NCBI RefSeq assembly: GCF_002240415.1
Contig: NZ_CP020028.1
Span: forward strand, 1,513,501 to 1,577,500
Reading direction: 5' to 3'
DNA length: 64,000 nt
From: Paenibacillus kribbensis
GTDB lineage: Bacteria > Bacillota > Bacilli > Paenibacillales > Paenibacillaceae
The notes under the pieces were generated by a model, which had not been told where the DNA came from, did not search any database, and worked only from the letters and a program-made list of their open reading frames with translations. Positions within the stretch are counted from its first letter, which is position 1. Every line of letters starts with the position of its first letter. Made by a program: the position numbers and the translations under genes. Below, in pieces: positions 47,376 to 57,200 of this stretch.

Positions 47376-48833
47376 TTATTTGGCTCCTTTCAGGGCGGCC
47401 AGCGGCTTGCATTTGGCTACAACGGCTGCGAGTCCTGCCCCGGTGACACTTTCAATAATATCATCTACGTTTTTGTAGGCTTGGGGAGATTCGTCGAGAA
47501 TGCTCTCCAGCGATGCCTGATTAACCACAATCTCGTCGTCTGTCCCTACACCGAGTGCTCCGGCAAAATCATCCACACTGACGAGCCGCTTGGTCGCAGA
47601 GCGTGAACGAATACGGCCCGCTCCATGGCAAATGGAGTAGAAGTTATCCTGACCCCCTGGCAAACCGACCATAATATAAGAGGCTGTACCCATAGAGCCT
47701 GGAATCAGGGCCGGGTGCCCGGTTGCCTGATAGGGTCGCGGATTGTCGGGATGACCTGCCGGGAGCGCGCGTGTAGCACCTTTACGATGTACGAACACGC
47801 TGCCGTGCTCCGGATGAGATTCCTTCCAAGCATAATTGTGCATCAGATCGTACAAGGTACGCAACTCGCACTTTGTACCAAAAACATCGCGGAAGGCTTC
47901 ACGTACGGAATAGGCGATCAGATGCCGATTCACCACGGCATAGTTCAGCGCAGAATACATCATATCAACATAATGTACAGCTTCGGGATGATCCAGCGGC
48001 GCGAATACCAGTCTCGGGTCGGAGGTGCCGAGTCCGAGACGACCCATCGCCTTGGCAATGGCAGACGAACTGGTCTGGCTGACCGCTCCGCCCCAAGCAC
48101 GTGACCCGGAATGGATCATCACGGCCACCTGACCGTCAAACATGCCCCAGGCTTCGGCTGTTTTGCGGTTTTCTTCCGCAATTTCAATCGCCTGAATCTC
48201 GACGAAATGATTGCCGCCGCCCAGTGTGCCAAGCTGACGGTGAGCCCGATGCCATGTGCGATCTTCGACGAGATTCAGTACCTCTTCGTCAAATGAGAAC
48301 TTGCTGTGCTCCACATGAGTGAGCGAGGTTGATTTTTTAGGCGTATAGCTGTCTGGAATATATTTATTGGGCAAGCCATGCAGCCCTTTGCGTACAATAT
48401 GCTCCAGCCGAATATCCGAATAATGCCCGCGCTGATGGGCTTCCATCGGCAAGTATTTGTCGATAGCCTTGACCAGCTTACGGCGCAGCTTGGTTTCTTT
48501 TAGGGCATCCTTGTGCAGATTGGTCAGGTGTACACGCATGCCGCAGCCAATATCGCTGCCGACGATGGAGGGAGATACATAGCCGTCCTCCATTCCCCAT
48601 ACAGCAGTCGTACCGATGCAGGTTCCGACGCCTACATGTACGTCCGGTGTGTATCCCATATAGCGGATTCCGGGGATTTGCAGATTGTTATTAGCCATCT
48701 CGAACACTTTGTAATCGAACGAGGAGAAAAGCTGCGGAGAAGCATATACGGTCAAATCACCTGCCGGAAGCTTCATTAGATGGCTGTATGGTCCTTCATG
48801 AAAGGACGAGTTAGTTGTATGTGATGTACTCAT
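47376..48833 (-). CDS. rtcB: RtcB RNA ligase
   Basis: The 485-aa protein is a full Rtc[13 protein letters not shown] (metal ligands Asp and Cys), [12 protein letters not shown] and [11 protein letters not shown] (metal-binding His), and CHGAGR with the His that takes GMP. RtcB joins 2',3'-cyclic phosphate or 3'-phosphate RNA ends to 5'-OH ends, repairing cut tRNA and rRNA. It is the first gene of an operon with the AAA ATPase. The Shine-Dalgarno AAGGGA is rather far (13 nt). Its leader upstream is unusual (see 48885-49217). Confidence 0.95.
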   Translation of the reverse strand: MSTSHTTNSSFHEGPYSHLMKLPAGDLTVYASPQLFSSFDYKVFEMANNNLQIPGIRYMGYTPDVHVGVGTCIGTTAVWGMEDGYVSPSIVGSDIGCGMRVHLTNLHKDALKETKLRRKLVKAIDKYLPMEAHQRGHYSDIRLEHIVRKGLHGLPNKYIPDSYTPKKSTSLTHVEHSKFSFDEEVLNLVEDRTWHRAHRQLGTLGGGNHFVEIQAIEIAEENRKTAEAWGMFDGQVAVMIHSGSRAWGGAVSQTSSSAIAKAMGRLGLGTSDPRLVFAPLDHPEAVHYVDMMYSALNYAVVNRHLIAYSVREAFRDVFGTKCELRTLYDLMHNYAWKESHPEHGSVFVHRKGATRALPAGHPDNPRPYQATGHPALIPGSMGTASYIMVGLPGGQDNFYSICHGAGRIRSRSATKRLVSVDDFAGALGVGTDDEIVVNQASLESILDESPQAYKNVDDIIESVTGAGLAAVVAKCKPLAALKGAK

Positions 48834-48884
48834 ATAATTGGGTAGTTCCCTTCTTCATGTAAATGGATAAAGTTTTGCACAAAA

Positions 48885-48930
48885 TAATTTTGAAAAAACA
48901 AAAAAGCCGCAGACTTGTCGTCTACGGCTT
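48885..48930 (-). terminator. Intrinsic terminator in the rtcB leader (second)
   Basis: On the minus strand AAGCCG-T-AGAC pairs with GTCT-G-CGGCTT (48904-48930), followed by TTTTTTGTTTTTT. It stands only about 50 nt before the rtcB ATG, so it either attenuates rtcB or ends a small upstream unit. Confidence 0.85.
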
Positions 48931-49006
48931 CTTGCACCGAAAGTGTTATTACATTTTATGATCCGTACATCATAAATACGTAAAATAACCTGTTCTTCCA
49001 ATCGCA

Positions 49007-49059
49007 CAAAAAATAATAAAGCCCGGTGAATCACGCCGTCAGACAGCGCGATTTCACCC
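49007..49059 (-). terminator. Terminator-like hairpin in the rtcB leader (first)
   Basis: GGTGAAATCGCG and CGTGATTCACC (minus strand, 49025-49059) form a long stem followed by a T-rich run (TTTATTATTTTTT). It begins two bases after the stop of the 30-codon ORF, as in peptide-controlled attenuators. Confidence 0.65.
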
Positions 49060-49060
49060 A

Positions 49061-49153
49061 TCATGTCGCCCGAACGGGGCCGATGAGACGAAAATTCAAA
49101 TATGTGGTTGTATCCTGCTGTCTATCTGTCATTATCATGTCAAGCACAGTCAT
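49061..49153 (-). CDS. Small ORF (30 codons) in the rtcB leader
   Basis: It starts with ATG after AAAAGGGGG, encodes 30 residues (MTVLDMIMTDRQQ... ending LIGPVRAT) and stops just before a terminator hairpin. The Shine-Dalgarno GGGGCCGA can pair with TCGGCCCC inside the ORF, so its own translation could be folded shut. It may be a leader peptide or a small protein of its own; I do not recognise it. Confidence 0.45.
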   Translation of the reverse strand: MTVLDMIMTDRQQDTTTYLNFRLIGPVRAT

Positions 49154-49187
49154 GTCTGTCGGCCCCCTTTTCTTAAAGTTAATTGTT

Positions 49188-49217
49188 ATGTTAATGGAAA
49201 CCTGTGGAAGCTGTCAA
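49188..49217 (-). promoter_or_regulatory. Promoter reading toward rtcB
   Basis: On the minus strand TTGACA (49217-49212), an 18-bp spacer and TAACAT (49193-49188). The transcript would start near 49181, giving a leader of about 348 nt to rtcB. Confidence 0.7.
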
Positions 49218-49310
49218 CCCTGATAAGGTAGAAACATAGAAAGATATGACTATATTCATAGTGAAGTGTGAGTAACATCATAGTTCAATTGGCCCAAAGC
49301 TGTTATTGTA

Positions 49311-49330
49311 CTGAATATTCAAATATTCAG
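49311..49330 (+). promoter_or_regulatory. Perfect palindrome, likely ArsR-family operator
   Basis: CTGAATATT-CA-AATATTCAG, a perfect 9+2+9 dyad about 50 nt before the ArsR start. AT-rich dyads with ATATTCAAATATT are typical for ArsR/SmtB repressors, so autoregulation is likely. Confidence 0.75.
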
Positions 49331-49378
49331 ATATTGTAGGTCGTTTACAGGACAACTTTATGAGGGGATGGAGCAAGC

Positions 49379-49708
49379 ATGGAAGGAGATCTCCAGAAGT
49401 TTAAGGCCGACTTTTTCAAAGCATTGGCTCACCCTCTGCGCATCCGTATTTTGGAGGTGCTGAGTGAAGGAGAGCGGAATGTGAACGAGTTGCAGACTGC
49501 TCTCGGTTCCGAAGGTTCTGCCGTATCGCAGCAATTGGCCGTTTTACGGGCCAAAAATTTGGTAAACAGCTTCAAGGAAGGCACAACGGTCGTGTACTCA
49601 TTGCGTGACCCGCTTTTGACGGAGCTGCTTGCGGTGGCACGGCGGATTTTTGACAATCATTTGGTCGAGGCGATCTCGTTGCTGGAAGGTATACGCAACG
49701 AGAAGTAA
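49379..49708 (+). CDS. ArsR-family repressor without cysteines
   Basis: The 109-aa protein is a winged-helix ArsR regulator: FFKALAHPLRIRILEVLSEG at the start, NELQTALGSEGSAVSQQLAVLRAKNLV as recognition helix and VVYSLRDP in the wing. It has no Cys, so it does not sense thiols or soft metals through Cys as ArsR, CadC or BigR do. Its stop overlaps a possible start of the SulP gene, so the two form an operon under the palindrome at 49311. The inducer is unknown, possibly sulfate or another anion. Confidence 0.88.
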   Translation: MEGDLQKFKADFFKALAHPLRIRILEVLSEGERNVNELQTALGSEGSAVSQQLAVLRAKNLVNSFKEGTTVVYSLRDPLLTELLAVARRIFDNHLVEAISLLEGIRNEK

Positions 49709-49737
49709 TGCTACTACAGAAAAGAAGGGTTACAGGG

Positions 49738-51558
49738 ATGAAGTGGACAGGAAGGTTCGAAGGCTATAACGCAGGGGCTTTGCGAAAGGATCTGATTTCC
49801 GGAAGTATTGTAGCGATTGTGGCGATTCCGCTCGGTATGGCGTTTGCCATTGCATCAGGAGTAAAGCCGGAATATGGGCTATACACAACGATCGTGGCGG
49901 GCATTTTGGTTTCGCTGCTGGGAGGGTCCAAATTTCAGATTGGAGGACCTACAGGTGCATTTATTCCCATTTTGCTCGCTATTGTCATGCAATACGGTTA
50001 TGAGAATTTACTTATAGCCGGTCTTATGGCGGGGGTTATGCTTATCTTAATGGGTGTGCTGAGGCTGGGCGCACTGATCAAGTTTATTCCCAAGCCGGTA
50101 ACGATTGGGTTTACGGCGGGGATCGCCGTGACGATCTTCAGCGGTCAGATTGCCAACTTTCTCGGCTTGCGCGGGGTAGAGCGGCATGAGACTTTTTTGC
50201 CTTCCATGGCAGAGCTGATCCGTCGATTGCCTTCACTGAATGTGTATAGCATTCTGACGGCTTGTATCTGCCTCGCCGCCCTGATTTGGGTGCCTAAAAA
50301 GTGGCCCAAGGTGCCGGGTTCGCTGGTCGGCTTGCTCCTGTCAACATTGGCAGCCGTCTGGCTTTTTCCAGGGCAGGTGGCTACAATCGGCTCTGCTTAT
50401 GGAGATATTCCTGCTTCTTTGCCTGAACTACATATTCCTGCGATAACTTGGGATTTGATCGTGAAGCTGCTGCCGCCAGCACTCGTAATTGCGATGCTGG
50501 GGGCCATCGAATCTCTGCTTTCCGCAGTGGTAGCTGACGGGATGATGGGTACAAGGCATAACAGCAATCGCGAACTGGTTGGACAAGGTATTGCTAATTT
50601 GCTCACACCGTTATTCGGCGGCATTCCTGCGACTGGTGCAATTGCCCGCACCGCCACAAATATCCGCAACGGTGCTGTTTCTCCTATGTCAGGCATTGTG
50701 CATGGGTTCGTTGTGTTCCTCATTCTCGTACTTTTTGCTCCATATGCATCCAATATTCCGCTCGCCAGCATGGCTCCGGTGCTGATGGTGGTAGCCTGGA
50801 ATATGAGTGAGCGCAAGCACTTTGCACATATTCTCAAGACGCGGACAGCAGATTCTATCGTGCTGGTTGTTACCTTTCTGCTGACCGTTTTTACAACGCT
50901 GACCACAGCGGTTGAGGTGGGTCTGGTTTTGGCGGTTGTGCTGTTCGTCAAACGTATGAGCAGTACACTTTCGGTAAATAAAGTACTTCCTGATCCTTCT
51001 GTAAAACATGAAAAAGTCGGCGCGCATATGGTCACAGAGCAGCATGATTGCCCACAGGTAGCCATTTATAATGTGGAAGGTCCGCTGTTTTTCGGTGCAG
51101 CTTCCGTATTGGAAAGCTCAGGAATGGAAGGCAGGGCTGACCGCCAGCAAGGGATTTTGTTGCTGCGGATGGGCAAGGTCCCTTTTATGGATATGACGGG
51201 GGAAGCTAATTTTACCGCATTAATTCAGAAATATCGGCAGGTTGGAGGAACGGTGCTTGTGTCGGGGCTTCAGCCTCAACCGCAGGCATTGCTACAGAAA
51301 ACCGGATGCTACGACATGATTGGACAAGAGCATTTTTTCGAACACACCGGAGAAGCGATTACAGCAGCCATTGCACTGGTGAATCAGAACCAATGCTTTG
51401 GATGCAGGCAAATGGCTTTTCGGGAATGTGCCACTCTGTGCGGCAAATCGCAAGAGCGGCAGGGAGGAGCAGGATTGCATAAGCCAGCCGCGCAGTCCAA
51501 GTCTTCCTTTCCAGATACTGCCGTTCCGGTTCCCGTATCAGTAAATAGCGGCAGATAG
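49738..51558 (+). CDS. SulP-family anion transporter with STAS domain and Cys tail
   Basis: The 606-aa protein has 10-12 TM segments typical of SulP (SLC26) carriers, starting DLISGSIVAIVAIPLGMAFAIASG, then GGPTGAFIP and GIPATGAIARTATNIRNGA. A STAS domain follows (about 440-545; VEGPLFFGAAS and LLRMGKVPFMDMTG). The tail (about 555-606) has NQCFGCRQMAFRECATLCGK, four Cys in a row (CX2CX7CX3C), then a flexible end. I chose ATG 49738, which begins the SulP N-terminus and has AAGAAGGG upstream, over 49708. Sulfate, bicarbonate or other anions are possible substrates. Confidence 0.9.
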   Translation: MKWTGRFEGYNAGALRKDLISGSIVAIVAIPLGMAFAIASGVKPEYGLYTTIVAGILVSLLGGSKFQIGGPTGAFIPILLAIVMQYGYENLLIAGLMAGVMLILMGVLRLGALIKFIPKPVTIGFTAGIAVTIFSGQIANFLGLRGVERHETFLPSMAELIRRLPSLNVYSILTACICLAALIWVPKKWPKVPGSLVGLLLSTLAAVWLFPGQVATIGSAYGDIPASLPELHIPAITWDLIVKLLPPALVIAMLGAIESLLSAVVADGMMGTRHNSNRELVGQGIANLLTPLFGGIPATGAIARTATNIRNGAVSPMSGIVHGFVVFLILVLFAPYASNIPLASMAPVLMVVAWNMSERKHFAHILKTRTADSIVLVVTFLLTVFTTLTTAVEVGLVLAVVLFVKRMSSTLSVNKVLPDPSVKHEKVGAHMVTEQHDCPQVAIYNVEGPLFFGAASVLESSGMEGRADRQQGILLLRMGKVPFMDMTGEANFTALIQKYRQVGGTVLVSGLQPQPQALLQKTGCYDMIGQEHFFEHTGEAITAAIALVNQNQCFGCRQMAFRECATLCGKSQERQGGAGLHKPAAQSKSSFPDTAVPVPVSVNSGR

Positions 51559-51703
51559 TACGCTTCCAGATTTGTTGCTGAATGCCGAATAATCTCTTCT
51601 ATTTTCCGATGGAAAGTGCGCAATCAAGACTCGCATTTGCTTCGAAGAAATGGAAGAGATTTTTTCTGCTTCAAGAAAAAAGGAATAAAATTCAAAAAAA
51701 TGC

Positions 51704-51732
51704 TTGAATATCTGATTTTGTGACACTATACT
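51704..51732 (+). promoter_or_regulatory. Promoter of the first S8 protease gene
   Basis: TTGAAT (51704-51709), 17 bp, TATACT (51727-51732). The element and its spacer closely match the promoter of the second protease gene (53854-53882). The leader to the TTG at 52073 is about 335 nt and otherwise holds no gene I can support. Confidence 0.8.
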
Positions 51733-51971
51733 AGATTCAAAAGATACCATGTTGCACATTGTTTTGTTTTAAATTGTATTTTAATATACGAATGTTAACC
51801 TCCTCGATAACTTCTAGTTTCTTTTATCCTACCTTTCTCTTCATTTTTTCTCTTACTTTCTTCGAGACTTATTCACATATACCATACCTGATGTCGTTCC
51901 CTGTGGTCTGCACCAAGGGTTGTTCATCTCAGAATAATGACCTATGGATTTCACTCCGAGTCTATACTTTT

Positions 51972-51980
51972 AAGGAGGTG
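51972..51980 (+). other. Stand-alone Shine-Dalgarno in the leader (possible STAB-SD)
   Basis: AAGGAGGTG sits 93 nt before the start and no ORF with a good start follows at proper spacing. In Bacillus, such sites (as in cry3A) let ribosomal subunits bind and protect the mRNA 5' end. Confidence 0.55.
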
Positions 51981-52072
51981 AGTACCAGAGGCTATTTTGT
52001 GAGCTTTTGACGCAGCTGTCGGTAAGGTTGTTCTTGAGAATTTAAAAACCAAGTAAAAGGAGATGGAAAGTA

Positions 52073-53683
52073 TTGATTAAGTCAAAAAATATCAAAAAGA
52101 CGCTGTCGGTCAGTTTTACCGCTCTGCTTGCTTTTTCTCTCATTTCTCCGGTGTACGGGGATTCAAGCACAACCTCCTCGGCAGGAGCCTCGACGATTTC
52201 TGCCAAGGTTTCAGCCAGACTGAACCAGCAGTTCAGTAACAGCGAGTATGTCACCTATCTGGTTAAATTGAAAGATCAGGTAGACACGGAGTCGGTGGCC
52301 AAGCATGCTTTTCAAAAGGCTTCTGCAGAGCAGATTTCCCCCGCTGCCGCTAAGCTGTCTGTACGGACAACAGTTGTGAACTCGCTCATGGATACAGCAG
52401 AAAAAACGCAACAGCCTGTGGAAGAATACTTAAAAAAGGAAGTCAACAACGGAAACGTTAAAAAGTACAAGAGCTACTTTATCGTCAACGCGCTGGCGGT
52501 AACGAGTACGAAAGAGGTGCTGGATAATCTGGCTACACTGCCTGAGGTGGATAAAATTTTACCGGATGAAAAGCGAGAGCTGCAAAAGGTTGAAATAAAC
52601 AAGGATGCCCAGCCAGCAGTAGAGGAAGCGACAGCCGAACAAGCTGTTGCAGACACGGCTGTAACAGAAGAAAATGCACAGAAGTCAGTGGAAGAATCTG
52701 TATACAAGGATGCTGTAACGCCTAGCCGGGTCGAATGGAATATTTCCAAAGTCAAAGCACCCCAAGTGTGGGCTAAGGGCATTGACGGCAAAGGGGTTGT
52801 CGTTGCCAATCTGGATACAGGCGTAGAGTATACTCACCCGGCGTTGAAAAGAAAATGGCGCGGTTTGAATGCTTCCGGCCAAACCGTTAATCCGGAGCTG
52901 AGCTGGTATGATGCGGTTAACGGAGCATCACTGCCTACAGATTCAGATGGACATGGTACACATACGATGGGGACGATCGTTGGCTCGGACAGCAACGGTA
53001 CGAATGAAGTCGGTGTTGCCCCTGGTGCCAAATGGATTGCCGTTCGGGTATTCAACCCGGATACCACAGACTCCATCTTGCTGGACGGTGGACAGTGGAT
53101 TCTTGCCCCTGTAGATAAAAATGGTAAAAAGCACCCTGAGCTTGCACCGGATGTGGTGAACAACTCCTGGGGCGGCGGACCTGGCCTGGATGAATGGTAT
53201 CGCCCAGTCACGAAAGCATGGAGAGCGGCTCAGATTTTCCCTGAGTTCTCTGCTGGCAACACCACATGGACCAATCCGGGTGGAGCCGGGTCTGTAGCCA
53301 ATCCGGCGAACCTGCCGGAAGCCTATGCCACCGGAGCGACCGACATTAACAACAAGCTGGCCAGCTTCTCCTTGCGCGGTCCTTCTCCTTATGGTGAAGT
53401 GAAGCCGGAAATTACGGCTCCTGGCGTAAACATCCGTTCCTCTGTACCTGGCGGAGCCTATGAGGGTGGATGGGACGGTACCTCCATGGCAGGTCCGCAC
53501 ACGGTCGGATTGGTGGCATTGCTGCTTCAAGCCAAGCCATCCTTGACCGTGGATCAATTAGAGGACGTTATTTCGAAAACAGCGACACCGCTGACAGACA
53601 GCCAGTATCGGACTTCACCGAACAATGGCTACGGCTACGGTCTGATCGACGCGCTCGCTGCGGTGAATTCAGTACTTAAATAA
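52073..53683 (+). CDS. Secreted subtilisin-family (S8) protease, short form
   Basis: The 536-aa protein has a signal peptide (about 1-30), an I9-like propeptide (about 50-170) and an S8 catalytic domain. Triad residues are Asp in VVANLDTGVEYTHP (about 245), His in DGHGTHTMGT (about 294) and Ser in GTSMAGPHTVG (about 471); the oxyanion Asn is in FSAGNT. It ends right after the catalytic domain. A TTG start with AGGAG matches that of its paralog. It is clearly a duplicate of the catalytic part of the next gene and has the same promoter type. Confidence 0.93.
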   Translation: MIKSKNIKKTLSVSFTALLAFSLISPVYGDSSTTSSAGASTISAKVSARLNQQFSNSEYVTYLVKLKDQVDTESVAKHAFQKASAEQISPAAAKLSVRTTVVNSLMDTAEKTQQPVEEYLKKEVNNGNVKKYKSYFIVNALAVTSTKEVLDNLATLPEVDKILPDEKRELQKVEINKDAQPAVEEATAEQAVADTAVTEENAQKSVEESVYKDAVTPSRVEWNISKVKAPQVWAKGIDGKGVVVANLDTGVEYTHPALKRKWRGLNASGQTVNPELSWYDAVNGASLPTDSDGHGTHTMGTIVGSDSNGTNEVGVAPGAKWIAVRVFNPDTTDSILLDGGQWILAPVDKNGKKHPELAPDVVNNSWGGGPGLDEWYRPVTKAWRAAQIFPEFSAGNTTWTNPGGAGSVANPANLPEAYATGATDINNKLASFSLRGPSPYGEVKPEITAPGVNIRSSVPGGAYEGGWDGTSMAGPHTVGLVALLLQAKPSLTVDQLEDVISKTATPLTDSQYRTSPNNGYGYGLIDALAAVNSVLK

Positions 53684-53712
53684 CACGATCAGACAGGATT
53701 CAAAAGACTTCG

Positions 53713-53802
53713 AAATCCCTTTGAGCGGCTCGCGCAGAGATTGCATACACCTCCTAATTGGTAATGCACCGTTTACGCAGCCGCTATAAAGGGGTTTTTG
53801 TA
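53713..53802 (+). terminator. Terminator with long loop after the first protease
   Basis: AAATCCCTTTGAGCGGCT (53713-53730) pairs with AGCCGCTATAAAGGGGTTT (53779-53797), followed by TTTT. The loop is about 48 nt. Confidence 0.75.
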
Positions 53803-53853
53803 CATAATAGAAAATAAATTCATAGAATTTCAAGAAAAATGCAATAAAACTAC

Positions 53854-53882
53854 TTGTATATCTGTTTTGATAACTTTATACT
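53854..53882 (+). promoter_or_regulatory. Promoter of the second S8 protease gene
   Basis: TTGTAT (53854-53859), 17 bp, TATACT (53877-53882). Both hexamers and much of the spacer (ATCTG-TTTT) are shared with the promoter at 51704. The leader is about 330 nt to the TTG at 54220. Confidence 0.8.
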
Positions 53883-54094
53883 ATCCATACTATATATTTA
53901 TTTAACAATTTTTAATATAAATTGCGATGATATAACATGTAATGATATATCAACCTTTTTCTTCGAAGTACTCCTGCTTTCTCTCCTTGGCATCTACTGA
54001 ATTTCATACTTTGCTATTTGGCTTGTCAACTCACCTATGAAAATACACCCATCTATGAACAACCCAATATACTTTTGTGCCTCTATATTCTATG

Positions 54095-54103
54095 AAGGAG
54101 GTG
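54095..54103 (+). other. Stand-alone Shine-Dalgarno in the leader (possible STAB-SD)
   Basis: AAGGAGGTG again, 117 nt before the start, with no proper start codon at usual spacing. Same motif and place as in the leader of the paralogous gene. Confidence 0.55.
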
Positions 54104-54219
54104 GTCGCTAACCATATCGTGTCGCGCAGCCCGTGTGTTTGGTGTGCCAGGCATGAGGTCTTACGCTCGTACAGGTTATTACAGAAACATTAAACCTAGT
54201 AAAAGGAGTGGAAAAGTCA

Positions 54220-57200
54220 TTGATTAAGCCTAAACGATTCAAGAAACCGTTATCTATTGGACTATCTTTGCTTATGGCCTTTTCTTTTGTACAACCTGCT
54301 TTGGCAAATAACACACCGGATGGCTCCAAGCTGGAACTGAAATCAGCTTCGCACAAGGTTACGACCGCGAAAGTATCTCCGAAGCTAACCAAACAGTTTG
54401 AGGAGAACAACTATGTTACCTATCTGGTTAAATTAAAAGAGCAGGTGGATACCAACAAAGTTTCCAAAAATGCTCTCCAAAAGGCTTCACTTGAGAAAAT
54501 AACACCCTCCGCTGCCAAAATGGCTGTACGCAGCCATGTGATCAGCTCTTTGCGCGAGACGGCTTCCAGAACCCAATACGGGCTTGAAAATTATTTGGAT
54601 CAGCAGTCAAAGGACGGTGGAGTGAAGGAATATAAAAGCTACTTTATTGTGAATGCGATGGCTGTTACGAGCACCAAGGAGGTGCTGGATCATATTTCGA
54701 AGCTGCCTGAAGTCGATAAAATTTTGCCGAATGAAACACGTTATTTGCAAAAAGTGACGGTTGACAAGCAGGCAGAGGGAACCGACGCCAAAACCGCTGA
54801 AAAAGCGACAGCCGGAACAGCAAAGTCTGAAACGGCAGAGAAAGCTGTGGAGCCGGAGAAAGACGATGGAAAAACATCGGCCAAGCCCGGCAATGCAGGC
54901 AAAAATGCTGTAGACCCTTCTACGGTGGAATGGAATATATCCCATATTAACGCACCACAGGTTTGGGATAAAGGAATTGACGGAACCGGAATCGTGGTCG
55001 CCAACCTGGATACAGGTGTAGATTATACACATCCGGCGCTGCATCGCAAATGGCGTGGCCTGGACGCGGCAGGCAATATTGTGAATCCCGAGCTGAGCTG
55101 GTACGATCCGCACAGCCATGCGACGCTTCCAGTCGATCAGGAGGCTGATTCCCACGGTACGCATACGATGGGTACGATGGTCGGCTCCGAGGAAAACGGA
55201 ACGAACCGGATTGGCGTTGCACCTGGTGCGAAGTGGATTGCGGTTCGGATTTTTAATCCGGAGACGACGGATGCGATTATACTCGATGGCGGTCAATGGC
55301 TGCTTGCGCCAAAAGACGCCCAAGGCAATCTGCATCCCGAGCTTGCACCGGATGTAGTGAACAACTCGTGGGGAGGCGGGCCCGGTCTGGATGAATGGTT
55401 CCGACCTGTGGTTCAGGCATGGCGTGATGCCCAAATATTCCCTGAATTCTCTGCAGGTAACACCTCTCTTTCCAATCCGGGTGGCCCTGCATCGGTCGCA
55501 AATCCGGCCAACTATCCTGAATCCTTTGCTACCGGAGCCACCGATATCAATGATAAACTGGCAAGCTTCTCATTGCTGGGACCTTCACCGTACGGAGAGA
55601 TAAAGCCTGAAGTCTCCGCACCGGGTGTAAATATCCGGTCATCCGTGGCTGGTGGTGCCTATAAAGGCGGATATAACGGCACCTCCATGGCGGGTCCTCA
55701 TGTTGCGGGTCTCGCAGCACTGCTGCTGCAGGCGAATCATTCTCTTACCGTAGACCAGCTTGAGGAAATTTTGATGAACACAGCTACACCGCGTACAGAC
55801 AGCACCTATCCTACCTCGCCAAACAATGGATACGGACATGGTGTCATTAATGCGCTGGATGCGGTTGGTTCGGTCATTCAGGGCTTGGGCTCCGTATCCG
55901 GTAAAGTTGTAACAGGTGGAGACGATCTGGAAGCGCCTGTTCTGGAGCATACACCACCTGCTGCGGCATTCGAGGGGATTGATATACCTCTGACTGCTCA
56001 TGTAACGGATAATGTCGGTGTGACAGCCGTTGAGGCATTTGCCAAAACAACGGGTACGTCGAACTATGTTTATATTCCGTTGGAACGGACCTCCGGCGAC
56101 AGCAAAGACGGTACATATCAAGCGTCCATCCCGACTTTTTTGGTGAACAGCGCTGGTCTGGAATACTACATTCGTGTCAATGATTACGGTAATAACGGTT
56201 TTGAAACGGAAGTATATAAGGTTAACATCTCCAAGGGTGTTAAGCCGGGCTATACGCAGGATTTTGAAAAAGACATCGCTGGTATCAACATCGGCGGACA
56301 GGGCAGTGTCTGGAAATGGGGAACCCCGACAAGCGGCCCTAAAAGCGCACACTCGGGTACAAAGGTCATCGCGACCAATCTCGAAGGTCAATACCAGACC
56401 AACTCCAACAGTTATTTCATGGCTCCTCCGATTGATTTGACCGAAAGTCCGAAAGGGGCTCTGGTTAGCTTCAAGCATTGGTACGATCTTGAAAACAATT
56501 CTGATTTCGGTAAAGTATATGTAGCAACTCAAAATAGTCAAAATGCCTTTGAGCAGGTATTATCGTTTACCGGTTCCAGCAATGGCTGGAAAACGCAGTA
56601 TCTTGATTTGCGGGCATTCGCGGGTCAAAAGGTATACCTCCTGTTTAACTTTACGAGCGACAATACGATTGTAAAGGACGGCTGGTACATCGACGACCTG
56701 TCGATTCAGGAACCGGATACCGTTGCACCTGCCGCGCCAGGTAATTTAACTGCTGAAGCCGATACTGTCGGCAACGTTGCGCTGGCTTGGAATGCTTCTT
56801 CCGATGAAGATGTGAAGCAGTACAAGGTGTATCGTTCCAACGAATCAGGCAAAAATTATACTTCCATCGGTACAACTACGGGACTGACCTTCACCGATAC
56901 GATCACCGTCGGCAGTGCGACCTATCATTATGCAGTCGCGGCCGAGGATTACAGCGGCAACGAGGGAGCCAAGTCGAATGAGGTGTCTCTGAGAGTGGAC
57001 GTACCGGATACGCTGTATAGCGACCATTTTGACGGCAGCTCGGATAATGGCTGGACTCATTCCGGTACCAAGGATGAATGGGAGCGCGGCATTCCTAAAG
57101 TCGGGCCTGAGAGCGCGGCATCCAAACCGAACGTGTGGGCCACGGATCTCGATAGCAACTATGAGAACGGAGCTGACTTCTCGCTGGTTTCTCCAAAAAT

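Noticed and set aside
48855..49064. 69-aa ORF overlapping the 30-codon leader ORF as ATGA
   Set aside because: It runs through both terminator hairpins, and its tail is simply the translated T-rich terminator; probably not a gene.
49007..49068. T-box riboswitch in the rtcB leader
   Set aside because: GGGTGAAATCGCG is only partly like the T-box core, the leader before it is too short for stem I and a specifier loop, and rtcB is not an amino-acid gene.
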